Below, piece after piece: positions 1 through 12,472 of a stretch of 64,000 nt of DNA. The notes below the pieces were generated by a model. It was not told where the DNA came from, ran no database searches, and worked only from the letters and a program-made list of their open reading frames with translations. Positions within the stretch are counted from its first letter, which is position 1; each line of letters opens with the position of its first letter. Origin of the DNA: Arachis hypogaea (taxonomy: Eukaryota; Streptophyta; Magnoliopsida; Fabales; Fabaceae); NCBI RefSeq assembly GCF_003086295.3, contig NC_092053.1, positions 117,386,445-117,450,444 of the forward strand, written 5' to 3'. The position numbers and the translations under genes were made by a program.

Positions 1-39
1 ATTAAAAAAAATGTGGCTGAATAGATATTTTTTTATAGT

Positions 40-285
40 CTCTCTCTCTTTTTTTTCCTTACAATTTTTCTTCAAAATCTGAATTAGGATTTTTAGAAAA
101 ATCATTTTCTTCCATCTTCACTCACTCAAGAATTAAAAGAGTTATTTTTGCTTACCATGAAAATATTTACAAGCTCTACAGCAAATTCTCCAAACTTAGT
201 TTTTCCAACCTCTATCGCCACGGCTCTTTCGTCGGCGATGACTTTGACGAGTATAAGCTTCTTGATTCACGTTGAATTGTCGGTT
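40..285 (+). repeat. Partial copy of the gene-carrying Mutator-like repeat found at 47 kb
   Basis: This stretch matches about 47030-47300 almost base for base: a pyrimidine-rich run, then the motif CTTCAAAATCTGAATTAGG, a CACTCACTCAAG stretch, ACAAGCTCTACAGCAA, and GGCTCTTTCGTCGGCGATGA. Relative to the 47-kb copy it carries scattered substitutions and appears to lack about 40 bases before the TTCTTGA motif near 265. The match stops near 285, and the terminal inverted repeats that flank the 47-kb copy are not seen here. It is therefore a truncated or partly out-of-window copy. No intact reading frame is preserved. Confidence 0.75.
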
Positions 286-1103
286 AGGAATTTTTACCAA
301 CTGAAGGAGTGAATCCGTGGCGAGTATAACTCCTAACCGATAAAATAGCGCAAATCAGAGTTTAAAAAAAGAGTGTCACAATTCAAATTAATAAAAATCA
401 GGAGTTTTACTTTTTGGGTCGTTTTTTCTTGGACTAGCAATCAAGTGTGCAACTTTGGTTGTAAATTCGGGAGTTTTCATGCATAGAACGGGAATTAAAA
501 AAAATAGAAATTAAATGAACTGAATCAATGAAATACCAAAGATCTAGAAGTAGCAAACAAGTAAGACAATAAACTAAGCAAGCATGAATATGAACAACTA
601 TTAAGGTACCACTAAATTAAGAGACAGTTAATGCAACTAAGGAAGATTGAAGCAATAAATTAAGGAAAAGTATAGGTAGACAATAAAAGGACTTTGTTAG
701 ATAAACAATCCATAAATTAATGAGGATATAATTCAATGCACGAAAGATATAATTAGTTAAATAATTAGTTATTACTAACAAGTAACAAGATATAATTTAT
801 ATTATTGCTAACAAGTAACAAGATATAATTTATATGTTTATGAATGTAACATAGATATGAATAATTATTAACAAAAGTAACTTGTGCTTGTCTTATACAT
901 TATCTCCTATTTGAATAATTATTTAAAAGAAAAGTTAATGCATCTAATTAATATGGTTGAATTCTTTTCTTTCTTATGAAAATTTAATTAAAATTTAGAG
1001 TAAAATTATCTTTTACAAATGACTAAACAAAGTTTATCTTACTCATTTTACTTCATGTATGTGATTTTTATTTTATTCTAGAATAGTTTTTTAACAAATT
1101 TAA
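286..1103. other. AT-rich intergenic DNA without a gene
   Basis: No coding region can be supported. Bases 290-560 (GTCGGTTAGGAATTTTTACC onward) resemble the degenerate LTR sequence common in legume Tat/Ogre-type elements, but no partner LTR is visible. A tandem duplication lies at 771-832. Confidence 0.5.
771..832. repeat. Two-unit tandem duplication, about 30 bp
   Basis: The unit ATT(A/G)CTAACAAGTAACAAG followed by ATATAATTTAT occurs at 771-800 and again at 803-832 with one substitution. It is a local slippage-type duplication in AT-rich DNA. Confidence 0.85.
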
Positions 1104-2732
1104 CTTACAGTGTTTTGAGAGGATGTCTGGTTTGAGTATTAACTTGGATAAATCTAGTTTGATTCCGGTTAATTGTGAGCGAGAATGGTCACAAAGGATG
1201 TGTAGCTTGTTGGGGGTGTAAGGAAGCAACGTTGCCAGTAAAATATCTTGGTATTTCTTTGAAAGCAAATTCGAAATTTGTCAAGACATAGAAACCTATT
1301 ATAGACAAAGTAGAAGAGAAACTCAATCTGTGAAAAGCCAAAATAATTAATAAAGCTGGTAAGCTTGTACTCATCAAATCTGTGCTTAATAGTTTACCGG
1401 TTTACTACCTTAACTTATATAAGATGCCCAAAGCAGTAGCAGATAAGTTGATATCTTTGCAGAGGAGGTTCTTGTGGAGTAACAAGGACGGAAGGGATGG
1501 GATACCTTTGGTGAGGTGGGATATTGTGCAAGCTCCAAAACGTTTTGGGGGTTTGGGCGTGGACGATGCAGTGCTCCGGAGTACAGCATTATTGTTCAAG
1601 TGGTGATGGCGGTTTTCAAAGGAGGATTGCCCATTATGGAAGAAAATTGTGTGCTCTTGCAATGACTTGAATCCAAATGTCCTTCTTTCTTGTCAGCCGG
1701 ATCCTAAAACAAAGGGTCCGTGGAAGGACATTTGTCAGTTGCAGATAAGAGAACAACAAGCGAGAGATAAGATGGTCAGAGGGTTATCATTAGAGCTAGG
1801 AGATGGTAGAAGAATTCATTTCTGGGAAGATAATTAGCTACCATGTGGTGTGTTGCAAGATGTATTTCCAAGATTTTTCTCGATTTCAAACCAAGTCAGA
1901 TCTGTAATAGGGGACTGTGGGTTCTGAGATGGGTTGGAGTGGATATGAAACTTTCGTTGGAGAAGGGTACTATTCCAATGGGAGTTAGAATTAGTTAACC
2001 AACTTCATTGAGTTCTACAATCTGTCAGGTTAACAAGTGAGAGGGGGGACATAATAGTATGGAAATTTGATAGATTAGGAGTTTATTCTACTAATTTATT
2101 TGTGCAGGTTTTGCAGGCTGAGTCTCTCCTGGAGGACATTATGAGTTATAGTTTCACTAGATCTATATGGAGAGGACTAGTACCACCAAGAGTTGAGCTA
2201 TTCACCTGGTTTGTGTTAGTTGGTAGAGTCAACACTAAGAAAAGATTGATTAGATTGGGCATTATTGATCACAGGGATATGATTTGTGTTTTATGTAAAA
2301 AAGAAATTGAGAATGATTTCCACTTATTCATTGGCTGTGACTTCACGTGGCAGGTGTGGTGTGCTTGGTTATACACCTATAATAAACTTTGGTCTATTCC
2401 AAAAACCATTAAGCAACATTTTGAGAGTTGGACAGGAGCTTCTGTAAGAAAAGACGAACGTAACAAGTGGCTGATTGGCTTTTTTGCTATCATTTGAAAT
2501 ACGTGATTGGAAAGGAATGCCAAAATTTTCAGGAATCAAGAAACAAGCGTTGCGAAAGTTATTACCAAGTCGATTAGGAGCTACAATGAATGGGTTGACT
2601 TTGTTCCGTCTAGTTGTTAATGGCAATACCAGAGATAACTACGATTTCTTTTTTAGTGTTTGTTTTGTAATTCTGGACTTTTTAAATGTTTCACCTTACT
2701 GTGTTGAGCTTTTTGTTTCAGAAAAAAAAAAA
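1104..2732 (+). mobile_element. 5'-truncated L1-type LINE with poly(A) tail and TSD
   Basis: Conceptual translation across broken frames gives the C-terminal half of a plant L1 reverse transcriptase (SGLSINLDKS, KYLGI, LVLIKSVLNSLPVYYL, RFLWS, WDIVQAPKRFGGLG), then the zinc-binding domain of plant LINEs (PPRVELFTW, CVLCKKEIENDFHLFIGC). The strand ends in an A-run at about 2721-2732. The 11-mer AACAAATTTAA stands immediately before the element (1093-1103) and after the tail (2733-2743), which is a target site duplication. Stops at 1604, 1835 and 2495 and several frameshifts kill the ORF. The endonuclease and most of the RT are absent, as expected for 5' truncation during target-primed reverse transcription. 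Confidence 0.88.
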
Positions 2733-2743
2733 AACAAATTTAA

Positions 2744-3041
2744 TATCCTATCAAATTAAAGTAAAAGATAAACAATAATGTATGTAGTTTTTGTTAAATT
2801 GTGTGAGAAGTTATTAATCATCTACCATCCAATTTTCAAATAAATAAATAAATAAGCATAACTTTCATCAGAATTTTCATTAGCATTTTAGGCATATATG
2901 AAAAACAGGATAATAGAAAATGATTAATTTAATTCAAACTTAAATTTGATTTCTCTAAATGATACTTTCCAAAAATGATCCTTATACGTTAATAACTTAA
3001 TATTTTATATTAAAAATATTATCGAAAAGATCGATAGATCT
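2744..3041. other. AT-rich spacer with no gene
   Basis: Nothing coding or structured is seen. Its last five bases (GATCT, 3037-3041) are the left target site duplication of Gypsy-1. Confidence 0.6.
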
Positions 3042-3442
3042 TGATATGGTCGTCATAAACGAACTATAACTCGGCATGGTGCATTATAACTCCTCCATTC
3101 ATGAGCCATAACTCGGTCAGATAAATGCTCCCATCATAACCGACGACAAAACGGTACACAATCAAAGTACGTTACCCACCTTTTCGTAACCGACCTTAAT
3201 ACTAAAAACGTAACGGCCAAACAGTCTACCATATAAAGCCAGGTAAAGTATTTTCTTCGGTAAGTAACTGATAGCACAATATACTGACTTAAGCTTCGGA
3301 GTGCCTTTGCAGGTATACTCCCCCCTCATTTGTTCGCACTATTCACGTCACACCAAGAAGAAAAGCTCGGAATTCAAGGATTGGACGCTCAGCCTCAGAG
3401 TGCATAAGCTCGGTTGATACCTCTATTTTGCAAGCAAGAACA
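3042..3442 (+). repeat. Gypsy-1 5' LTR
   Basis: It starts TGATATGGTCG and ends GCAAGAACA, followed at once by the primer binding site. A TATA-like motif CATATAAAGCC lies near 3230-3240, a plausible promoter for the genomic RNA. Confidence 0.92.
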
Positions 3443-3465
3443 ATTGGTGCTCACCGTGGGGCCGA
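3443..3465 (+). promoter_or_regulatory. Gypsy-1 primer binding site
   Basis: The sequence ATTGGTGCTCACCGTGGGG directly follows the LTR terminal CA and has the TGG(T/C)GC start typical of plant gypsy primer binding sites. The tRNA was not identified. Confidence 0.7.
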
Positions 3466-3510
3466 GAAAATCAATTCTTTCTTTTGGTCCCGTTATCCTT
3501 GCTTACGCCC

Positions 3511-5167
3511 ATGGCTGACGTACCACCTCCTTCACTATCCAAACTTATGCGGATGATAGCTGAGCTACAACAAGCCAATCAACGGATGGCCGATGAAAAT
3601 CAAATAATGGCTGCTCAAATCACCGAATTGAATCATGTTCGGATAGAACATGACGAGACTCATCATCAGCAACCAGAAGATAATGAGCATCATTCCCAGC
3701 CCTCACACATCTCAGAGACTATCCGAGCCAACGAGGTTCAACCCAAAGATGAAAAGGGAGAGTCCGACGAACTTGTAGGACCCTTCACAGAAGAAGTGAT
3801 GAACTTCGAATTGCCAAAGAGATTTACCATGCCACTAACCCTCACACCTTATGATGGGCTCGGAGACCCGAAGAAATTTCTCAAAAAGTTTCGATCAATA
3901 ATGATCATCAATGGTGCATCAGATATTGTTTTATACCTCTGTTTTCCAAATTATTTAGACGGTCCTGCACTTGATTGGTTGTGTGCTTTGCCTGCAGGTT
4001 CTATCTCACGATTTCAGCAACTAACCAAGCTATTTGAAGAACACTTCACCGGATCCGCAATATATCTACATGACTCTGACTATCTGAACACTATCAAGCA
4101 GGGGAAAAACAAAAGTTTGAAGGACTATATGACCCGCTTCACAAAAGTCGCCATCAGCATATCCGACCTCCATCCCGAAGTCCATTTGCACGCAATCAAA
4201 AGCGGCCTCCGACCTGGGATGTTCCAGGAAATAATTGTGGTAGCCAAGCCTAAAACCTTTGACGAGTTCCGGGAGAAAGCCAAAGGCCAAATCGATATCG
4301 AGGAGCTCAGACAAGCTCAGAAATCTGACAAAACAAACTACAAAGATGATGACAAAACTCCGAACAGTAAGAAAGGTTTTAAACTAACACCTCGCTTTGA
4401 TTCTTACACGCAGTTTAACACTTAACGGGAGGATATCATCAAAGAAATTCTAAATTCAAAACTCATCAAGCCACCAAGAAAGGCCGGCACCTACCCAAGA
4501 CACTAAGAACGTAGACAAATCTAAATATTGTGCCTTCCACCAGAAGCACGGCCACACCACTGATGACTGTGTGGTAGCAAAGGATCTCTTAGAACGTTTA
4601 ACTCGGCAAGGCCACCTCGATAAGTACATCGGCGGTCACATTCAAAAACATTCCACACCTTCAAGGAACGAGGATTCATCAGAACAACAGCACCGAGGAA
4701 AAGAAAGGATAACGCTAAATCAATATGAAAAGCCCCGAGGTATAATCAATTGTATTTCAGGGGGATACACCGGCGGAGGATCCTCAAGCTCGGTAAGAAA
4801 AAGGTCATACCGAGCTATATGCTCGGTAGATGGGTTCCAGCGTGAAGAAACTCTCACAACACAACTCCCCCAAGTGACGTTCACACATGCTGACTTTAAT
4901 TCAAACATAAACAACTTGGACGACCCTGTAGTTATCACCCTTCAATTGGGCGATCTGTTGGTAAGGAAAGTACTTCTGGATCCAGGAAGCAGCGCCGACG
5001 TTCTATTCTACACAACATTCCAAAAAATGAAGCTCAACGACAATGCACTCCAGTCAACAGGAGGAGACCTCATGGGGTTCTCGGGTGAGCGAGTACCGAT
5101 ATTGGGATCAGTGTGGTTACAAACCACACTGGGTGAGCATCCTCTTTCCAAAACATGTGATATTTAA
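3511..5167 (+). pseudogene. Gypsy-1 gag and protease, broken
   Basis: The ATG at 3511 opens a gag frame (MADVPPPSLSKL) running to a TAA at 4423-4425. It contains a coiled-coil-like Q/E-rich N-terminus and the retrotransposon gag core (DGLGDPKKFLKKF, LDWLCALP, FTGSA). Homology continues after the stop with a frameshift near 4490, then a CCHC-like zinc knuckle CAFHQKHGHTTDDC at about 4531-4572. The aspartic protease follows (VLLDPGSSADVLF near 4970-5010), with DPG where canonical proteases have D(T/S)G. The frame closes at 5165 in a stretch that should continue into the linker to RT. No functional product is expected. Confidence 0.85.
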
Positions 5168-5221
5168 TATTTAGTTGTTGATTGCTTTAGCTCATACAAC
5201 CTCATACTAGGCTAACCTTTT

Positions 5222-8200
5222 TTGAATAAGTTCGGTGCAATTGTATCTACAGTTCACCTGTGTGTCAAGTTCCCTTCGCAGCATAACCAGGTTGTAACAA
5301 TCTATGGAGATTATAAAGAGGCGCGCCAATGCTACAACATCAGCATAAAGCTACCAACCCGTTTCAAACAACAAGTCAACAACCTCCACCACGTAGCCAA
5401 CAGCTCGGCATTAGCCGACCTCGACCCGTGAGCCGACTTTCTGGAACGACCTACACCATTCGGAGACTTACAAAAAGTATATTTTCATAATAATCCTAAC
5501 AAATTTACTTATGTAGGTACATCCCTAGACGCTACTGAACTAAAAGCCATCACCACCTTTTTACAAACACAAGCCGACCTATTCGCATGGACACCTTCTG
5601 ACATGCCCGGCATCGATCCACAGATCATCAGCCATAAATTAGCAATAAACCCGTCTGCGCGACCAGTACAACAGAAGAAACAAAACCTCGGCGAAGAAAA
5701 GAAAAAGCATCATTAGAAGAAACTCAAAAGCTGATCAATGCAGAGTTCATCAAGGAAATCAGATTTACTACCTGGCTAGCAAATGTGGTAATGGTAAGAA
5801 AACAAAACGGTAAGTGGTGCATGTGCATCGACTTTACCGATTTAAACAAAGCTTGCCCGAAAGATTCTTACCCTTTACCATCCATAGATTCTTTGGTAGA
5901 TAACACTTCCGGTTATGCTACCTTGAGTTTCATGGATGCTTATTCGGATTATAATCAAATCCTCATGCATCCCTCTGATCAAAATAAAACGGCATTTATC
6001 ACTGAATTCGGTTTCGTTAACTACTGCTATAAAGTCATGCCCTTTGGACTAAAGAATGCAGGGGCAACCTACTAGTGCCTTATGGACAAAGTCTTCGCAA
6101 ATCAAATTGGCAGAAACATCGAAGTGTATATCGACAACATGGTCGCCAAGACACAGCTCGGGAAAGGCCATATTGACGACTTATCAGAGATTTTTGGGCA
6201 AATACGCAACTACAACATGCGTCTAAACCCAGAAAAGTGTGCCTTCACAGTTCAGGGAGGTAAATTCTTAGGTTTTTTACTAACAAATAGGGGCATTGAG
6301 GCAAATCCAGACAAATGCCGAGTAGTTCTGAAAATGACAAGCCCAAAGACCGTAAAGGAAGTCCAGCGCCTCACCGGAAGACTCGCTGCACTATCCAGAT
6401 TTGTCCCATGTTTAGCTTCAAAATCTATTCCTTTTTTCCAAACGATAAAAAAGAAAAACAAATTTCACTGGAACGACGATTGCGAGAGAGCTTTTAAAAC
6501 ACTAAAAACTACTCTCTCCTAACCGCCGATCTTACAGAAACCCCATCAGGGGGAAGACTTATTTCTGTATTTATCAGTCACTGATTGGACTATAAGCTCT
6601 GCTCTTGTTACAGAAAGGGACAAAACACAACATCCAATATACTTTGTCAGCAAAACTCTTCAACACGCCGAGCTCAATTACCCGAGAATTGAAAAGCTGG
6701 CTTTAGCACTAGTTTTCTCAGCAAGAAGACTCCGACCTTACTTCCAAAGTCATGTTGTCTATGTGAAGACCGACCACCCATTACGCCAAGTGTTACATAA
6801 ACCAGAAATCGCCGGAAGACTTATTAAATGGTCAATAGAATTGTCAGAATTTGACATAAGGTACCAATCAAGAGGGCCGATTAAGTCCCAATTCTTAGCA
6901 GACTTCATTGCAGATCTTACTATCCCTTCAGAAGACGATCATACAAAACAATGGAGCTTATACGTCGATGACTCATCTAACACTGAGGGCTGTGGTGCTG
7001 GAATACGTCTACAGTCCGACGATGGCTTTATTCTAGAGCATTCATTACACTTATCCTTCAAGGCTAGCAACAATCAATCCGAATATGAGGCTCTCATTGC
7101 AGGACTTCGACTTTGCTTGGATCTCCGCATTTCCACTCTAAAGGTATACTGTGACTCCTTATTGGTAGTACAACAGGTAAGTGACCACTTCCAAGTAAGG
7201 GATCCTCTCCTTTCTAAATACTTATTATTAGTAAAAGATTTGATCTCAAAGTTTTCAAATTTTGAAATTCAACATATTCCACGAGAACAAAACCAAAGGG
7301 CCGATATCTTATCTAAACTCGGCAGCACACAATCCGACTTATCCACACTGCACCAATACACTATTACATCACCAAGTGTAAGTCTAACAGATGTACTAAG
7401 TGTCACACAGGAACAGGGTTGGCAGGACGATCACATACAATATCTGAAAACAAGTCAAATACCAAATAAGGTCGGCAACACAAAACGATTCCGAAGACAA
7501 GCATCATTCTTCACATTGATCAACGAAACTTTATACCGCCGAGGATATACTCGCACGCTACTAAAATGTCTCAACAAAGACGAAGCCGACCTAGCCCTGT
7601 CAGAAGCACATGAGGGCATTTGTGGAACACATACAGGAGCTCGGAGCCTTGCCTCAAAAATACTCTGCGCAGGTTTCTTTTGGCTAACCTTACAACATGA
7701 TAGCAAGACTAAAGTTCAGACTTGTGAAAACTGCCAGAAACATGCACCACTCATACATCTCCCTGCCGAACAACTACATTATTCCGACGTAAGTTGGCCT
7801 TTCTATCAATGGGGCTAGACATCCTTAGTCCATTCCCAACGGCACCGGGGCAGGTAAAATTTTTATTGGTTGCAATTGATTATTTCTCAAAGTGAGTGGA
7901 AGCCCAACCTTTAGCCAGAATCACATCACAACAAATAATTTCTTTTACTTGGAAAAATATTGTTTTCCGCTTTGGCATCCCCCATCATATCATCACTGAC
8001 AATGGTCGCCAGTTTGCTGACCATAAATTTCAATCCTTTTTGCAGAACCTTAAGGTCAAACAACATTTTTCTTCCGTTGAAGATCCTCAGACAAACGGGC
8101 TAGCAGAGGCAGCGAACAAGATCATACTACATGCCTTAAAGAAAAAGTTAGATGATGCCAAAGGACTTTGGGCCGAATTAATACCAGAAATCCTTTGGGG

Positions 8201-8611
8201 ATACCATTTCGCCTAGTATATAGCTCTGAAGCTATGATACCTTTAGAATTCTCACACAGCTCGGTTCGAACTCAACTCGGCAATCAGGATGAAGCTCGGC
8301 GAGCCGAGCTAGATCTTATTGAAGAAATAAGGGAAACAGCCACACTCCGACAACGCGTGGCTCAACAAGCAATTGCCCGACGACATAACAAATCGGTCAG
8401 AAACCGATCATTCCAAACAGGCGACTTAGTTCTTCAAAAGATGGAAACTGCACGCCAACCTCCATCCCATGGAAAGCTCGCAGCAAACTGGGACGGCCCC
8501 TACCGAGTTAAAGAAGTCCTCGGCAATGGAGCTTATAGACTGGAATCCATGAATGGTACAACACTATCTAATACCTGGAATATTTCCTCCTTAAAGAAAT
8601 TTTACAGTTAA
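5222..8611 (+). pseudogene. Gypsy-1 pol (RT, RNase H, integrase), broken
   Basis: RT begins near 5570 and is clear at 5785-6522 (NGKWCMCIDFTDLNKACPKD, SFMDAYS, MPFGLKNAGATY). It is cut by a TAG at 6073-6075, and the catalytic YxDD box reads YIDN, with Asn at 6136-6138. RNase H follows at about 6950-7330 (LYVDDSSN, SEYEAL, YCDSLLV, RADILSKL). The integrase zinc finger (HEGICGTHTG, CENCQKH) is at 7606-7743. A one-base deletion near 7815 shifts the frame, and a TGA near 7892 replaces a conserved Trp. The core continues with TDNGRQFAD and LAEAANK. A small deletion near 8208 removes the stretch before FRLVYSSEA, and the C-terminal GPYRVKEVLGNGAYRLE module ends at 8611. Confidence 0.88.
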
Positions 8612-9097
8612 ACATCAGGGATAGGCTTGTACTCTTTTTCCTACTACCAAGATTTTTCCCAATGGGTTTTGCTTGGAGAGGTTTTAACGAGGCTAGCCTA
8701 CCTGAACCTTTGTAACCAAAGGATTACCAATACTACTGTATGTAATAAATCTATCTCATTTTATACAAACTGTGTCACATTATCATGTTTGCTTTTACAA
8801 TCAACAATGCTTGGCACGATTTTATCTATGATCAAACCTCAAAATGACAAACATCTTCGTCTAACATTCGAACCAAGCATATTCGGCAAACACTACATGG
8901 AATATTCTTAACAGAAATTCCAATCAATCGCACAAAAAGCCGATCAAACAACTCAGCATAAATCGGAAATGAATATAGATAAGGTCAAACAACTCTATTA
9001 ATGACCTCCAAAACAGTTACTGTCAATAATGTATCATCAATTACATTATCCATCAAAAAATAAAAACGTTTTAACAAAAGAAAACTACATTAAAATA

Positions 9098-10858
9098 CTA
9101 AATATTCTCTGCCTCATCTTCGGCAACACCATCATCCTCAACCATCTTCCCATCTCGAACGATCTTACCAGGATCCAACTCAGAAAAATCAACACCTGGA
9201 GCAAGAAACTTCGCCTGTAAGGCCGCCCTTTCAAAACCCTCTACAAACGAATCCAAAATTTCATCACTTTTCTTCTTCTCCATCTCCTTCAGCCGAGCAG
9301 TAACATCAATCAGCCGAGTTTCCATGCTCGCTAAATCAGCTTCTTTTTTCTTTAAGTCCTCAACGTCCTTAGCATAGCTATCTTTGGTCTCCTTCATCCA
9401 CTTTTCAGTATCAGCCAACTTACTTTGCAGCTCAGAAACAATATTCTTGCTCTTACTTAATTCTTCTTTCATCACCAGAAATTCATCCTTTTCCTCCACC
9501 ACTTTCTTATGCCTCAGCTCCTGGCTCCGCCCCAAACTGGCCAACCTCATCCCAACAACCTGCAAACCATAACAACAACAAGAAAAGAAAAAATACATAA
9601 AACCGTCCTAACCAGGATAAAACCTAAACCAAAGGGAAGACCTTACCTACATATATTGCCCGATAGCTACTTCACCAACCTCTTTGGCAAGAGAAACATC
9701 AGCTTCATATTGACAATGTTCATCTACAATAGCCATATAAGGGTACTCTTTTCCCCACACAGAAACACCCTCACTAAGCTCAGACATCTCATGAAGTTTT
9801 TTCTGATTCCCAACAAAAGCCCGAATCTCCTCCAGGGACACTCTTTCTTCCTTCCCACTACACTCATCGGACAAATCCACCACACCCGACTTCCTTTTTC
9901 TCGCAATCACCTTCCTACGCCCTTGACGAGGCTGGACAACCTCCCCAGGCGTTACCACTTTCTCACGGTTCGACGATGAAACATCCTTTTACAAATTCTT
10001 ACTTTTAAAGTGTGATCTCAAAGAAGCAGCCGAATATCCCAAACTCATCAGAAACTCATACAAAGTCGATACAAAAACAACAAATATCCCAAACTCACCC
10101 AGGTAATTTATCTCTGCCTCCTTATCATCTTCCCATTTGAGTAACTCATACATAGATATAAGATCCTTACGGTCAATACCCTCAACCAAAAACTCAATCA
10201 AACATACATTTCTCGGCGATCTAACTTCAAGACCGAGTATATTTTGCGGTTTCAAACACCACCACAAAGGAAACTTCTCGGCCAGATTCTCATCAACATA
10301 AAAAGGAAACTCTTTTTCTACACTCCTAACCTTAAGATACATTTCTTTAAAATCCTTGAACGAGGATTTATACAACTTAAAAATAGCAAACCCAGGGGTG
10401 CTATTGAAATTTATCCAACCCCCTTTCCATACCCCTTTTGCTTGAAATAAAGAAAAGAACAAATCAACCGTTGGAGTCTCCTCAAGATATTCCATCAAAA
10501 TCTCAAAGGAGCGCAGAAACGCCCAGCCATTAGGGTGAAGTTGAGACGCAGCACAGTTCAATTGTTTCAGAACTTGGCACTCAAACTCTGTAAATGGTAA
10601 TTTTACCCTCAACTCCTCAAGCACACAACTGTACATGTAGAAGAACTCGAAACCCTACCCTCGATGATACACCCTATCATCGTTATTACATGAAAGCAAT
10701 TCAACCTGAACCCCAGAACCAGCCCTAACGACTCTTGCTAAGTTCACTTTCTTCACAGCAGATTCATCACGAAACAGGGAGATTCGAGATTTCACATTCT
10801 CACCAACCCAGTTATAAGACCAATCAATCTCACCTTTTTTATCCTTCTTCAACCCCAT
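9098..10858 (-). pseudogene. Gypsy-1 antisense ORF (gypsy-associated Transposase_28-like family), three in-frame stops
   Basis: On the strand opposite gag-pol, between pol and the 3' LTR, one frame runs from an ATG at 10858 (MGLKKDKKGEIDW) through stops at about 10655-10657 and 9986-9988. It resembles the Gypsy-2 antisense protein: both share SQLHPNxWAxxRSFE and a C-terminal APGVDxS...VRDGxxV. The fold looks like the plant family annotated as putative gypsy type transposon (Pfam Transposase_28); that assignment is from memory. A likely intron of about 90 bp (donor GTAAGG after 9647, acceptor TTTGCAG before 9559) separates the first domain from a coiled-coil tail rich in K/E (EEKDEFLVMKEELSKSK). 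A stop also sits just before that donor. A short upstream exon near 10950 is possible. Confidence 0.72.
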
Positions 10859-11291
10859 TAAAACACAACAACAAGAACAGAAGAAGAGAAAAGAGAAAGA
10901 AAAAGTAAATCAGAAGCAAAGAGACAAAGTGAACATACCTCTTTTGCTCATTCTATTAACAAAAGTGAAAAACCCAAGCACCAAAAGAAACTTGAGTTAA
11001 CTTCTAGCAGTAACCCAACAAACGGTTCAAATACTGAAACTGTTTCCCATTAAAATCTAGAACAACACAACTACATTGGAAAGGCAACAAGCCTTTAATG
11101 CGCCCATTAAACTCTCTTTCTCTCCTCCCCAAAACAACGCCACGACTCCCCACGTCATAGCAAATAATACTTTTTTAATGAAGTACGTTGAATTGGGGGC
11201 TCACTCAATAACCTATCCAACCGACTTATAACTCCTCAAGAAGCTCAACCTGCTTCATTAAAAACTCTCCACAGGCCAAGCTTGGGAACTG

Positions 11292-11691
11292 TGATATGGT
11301 CGTCATAAACAAGCTATAACTCGGCATGGTCCGTTATAACTCCTCCATTCATGAGCCATAACTCGGTCAGATAAATGCTCCCATCATAACCGACGACAAA
11401 ACGGTACACAATCAAAGTACATTACCCACCTTTTCGTAACTGACCTTAATACTAAAAACGTAACGGCCAAACAGTCTACCATATAAAGTCAGGTAAAGTA
11501 TTTTCTTCGGTAAGTAAGTGATAGCACAATATACTGACTTAAGCTTCGGAGTGCCTTTGCAGGTATACTCCCCCTCATTTGTTCGCACTGTTCACGTCAC
11601 ACCAAGAAGAAAAGCTCGAAATTCAAGGATTGGACGCTCAGCCTCAGAGTGCATAAGCTCGGTTGATACCTCTATTTTGCAAGCAAGAATA
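11292..11691 (+). repeat. Gypsy-1 3' LTR
   Basis: This is a near copy of 3042-3442, starting TGATATGGTCG and ending GCAAGAATA, where the canonical CA has become TA. The purine stretch GCTTGGGAACTG just before it is the presumed polypurine tract. GATCT at 11692-11696 is the right TSD. Confidence 0.92.
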
Positions 11692-11696
11692 GATCT

Positions 11697-12472
11697 TTTT
11701 CTTAGATCGGAAAGATATAAAGTTTAAAATGATATACTTTTAAAAAAAATTATTTAACCTTTATTTTGTACATAATTTGTTTAAGTTTTTGTTTTTTTCT
11801 CCACATTTAAGTTTTATTATCATTATATTGTATAATATAAAAAGATGGAAACTAAATTTTTATCTTTATTTTTTATTATTCTTAGAAATTTTTGGTATCA
11901 AGTTTCTTGGACTCTTGGTCTATAATTTTTTTTATAATTTTTTTTTAAAGTTTGAGAGAAATAAAATTTAATATTAATCATAAGTATGAATAACCAACTA
12001 CAACATCAACCACTCTAAAATGCAAAAGTAACATTATAAAAAAATTCATACTAAAAATTACAAGCATAATTTAAAATGTATACAGTGATACGACATGATA
12101 TAAAATATACAGATACATAAAAATATAAATTTTAAATTTTTATAAGACACATAAACATGATATATATATATATATTAATTATTTAATTTTATTTGATAAT
12201 TAGACACCAATTTTTTAGGCATCATAATAGATAATTTTAATATTTATGATACAAACGGAAAAAAGGACGATCGAATAGAATAATTTAATTTAAAACTTAT
12301 TTTTGTAGTTAGTACTTTTTTATTTTTCTTTTTATTAAAAGTTGGATTGATTACTTGATCCATATATGCATATCAATACCACCACATGTCATATATGCAT
12401 ATCAATTTATTATCATCATTTTAATCCTCAATTTCACAATACCCAATTATGCCAAATCACACAATACATACC
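11697..12472. other. AT-rich DNA with no gene
   Basis: It holds homopolymer and (TA)n runs near 12162-12175 and a local duplication of CATATATGCATATCAA near 12360-12402. No reading frame of note is seen. Its last bases ATACC are the proposed left TSD of the solo LTR. Confidence 0.5.

Larger units (their letters stand above)
3042..11691 (+). mobile_element. Gypsy-1: complete Ty3/gypsy LTR retrotransposon, coding region decayed
   Basis: The element is bounded by two about 400-bp LTRs that begin TGATATGGTCG and are flanked by GATCT on both sides (3037-3041 and 11692-11696). Domain order is gag, protease, reverse transcriptase, RNase H, integrase, which is the Ty3/gypsy order. About 2.7 kb lies between the end of pol and the 3' LTR and holds an ORF on the opposite strand, an arrangement known from the Tat lineage. 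By eye the LTRs differ at about 12 of 400 positions, so the insertion is old relative to Gypsy-2. Many stops and frameshifts make it non-autonomous today. Confidence 0.93.
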
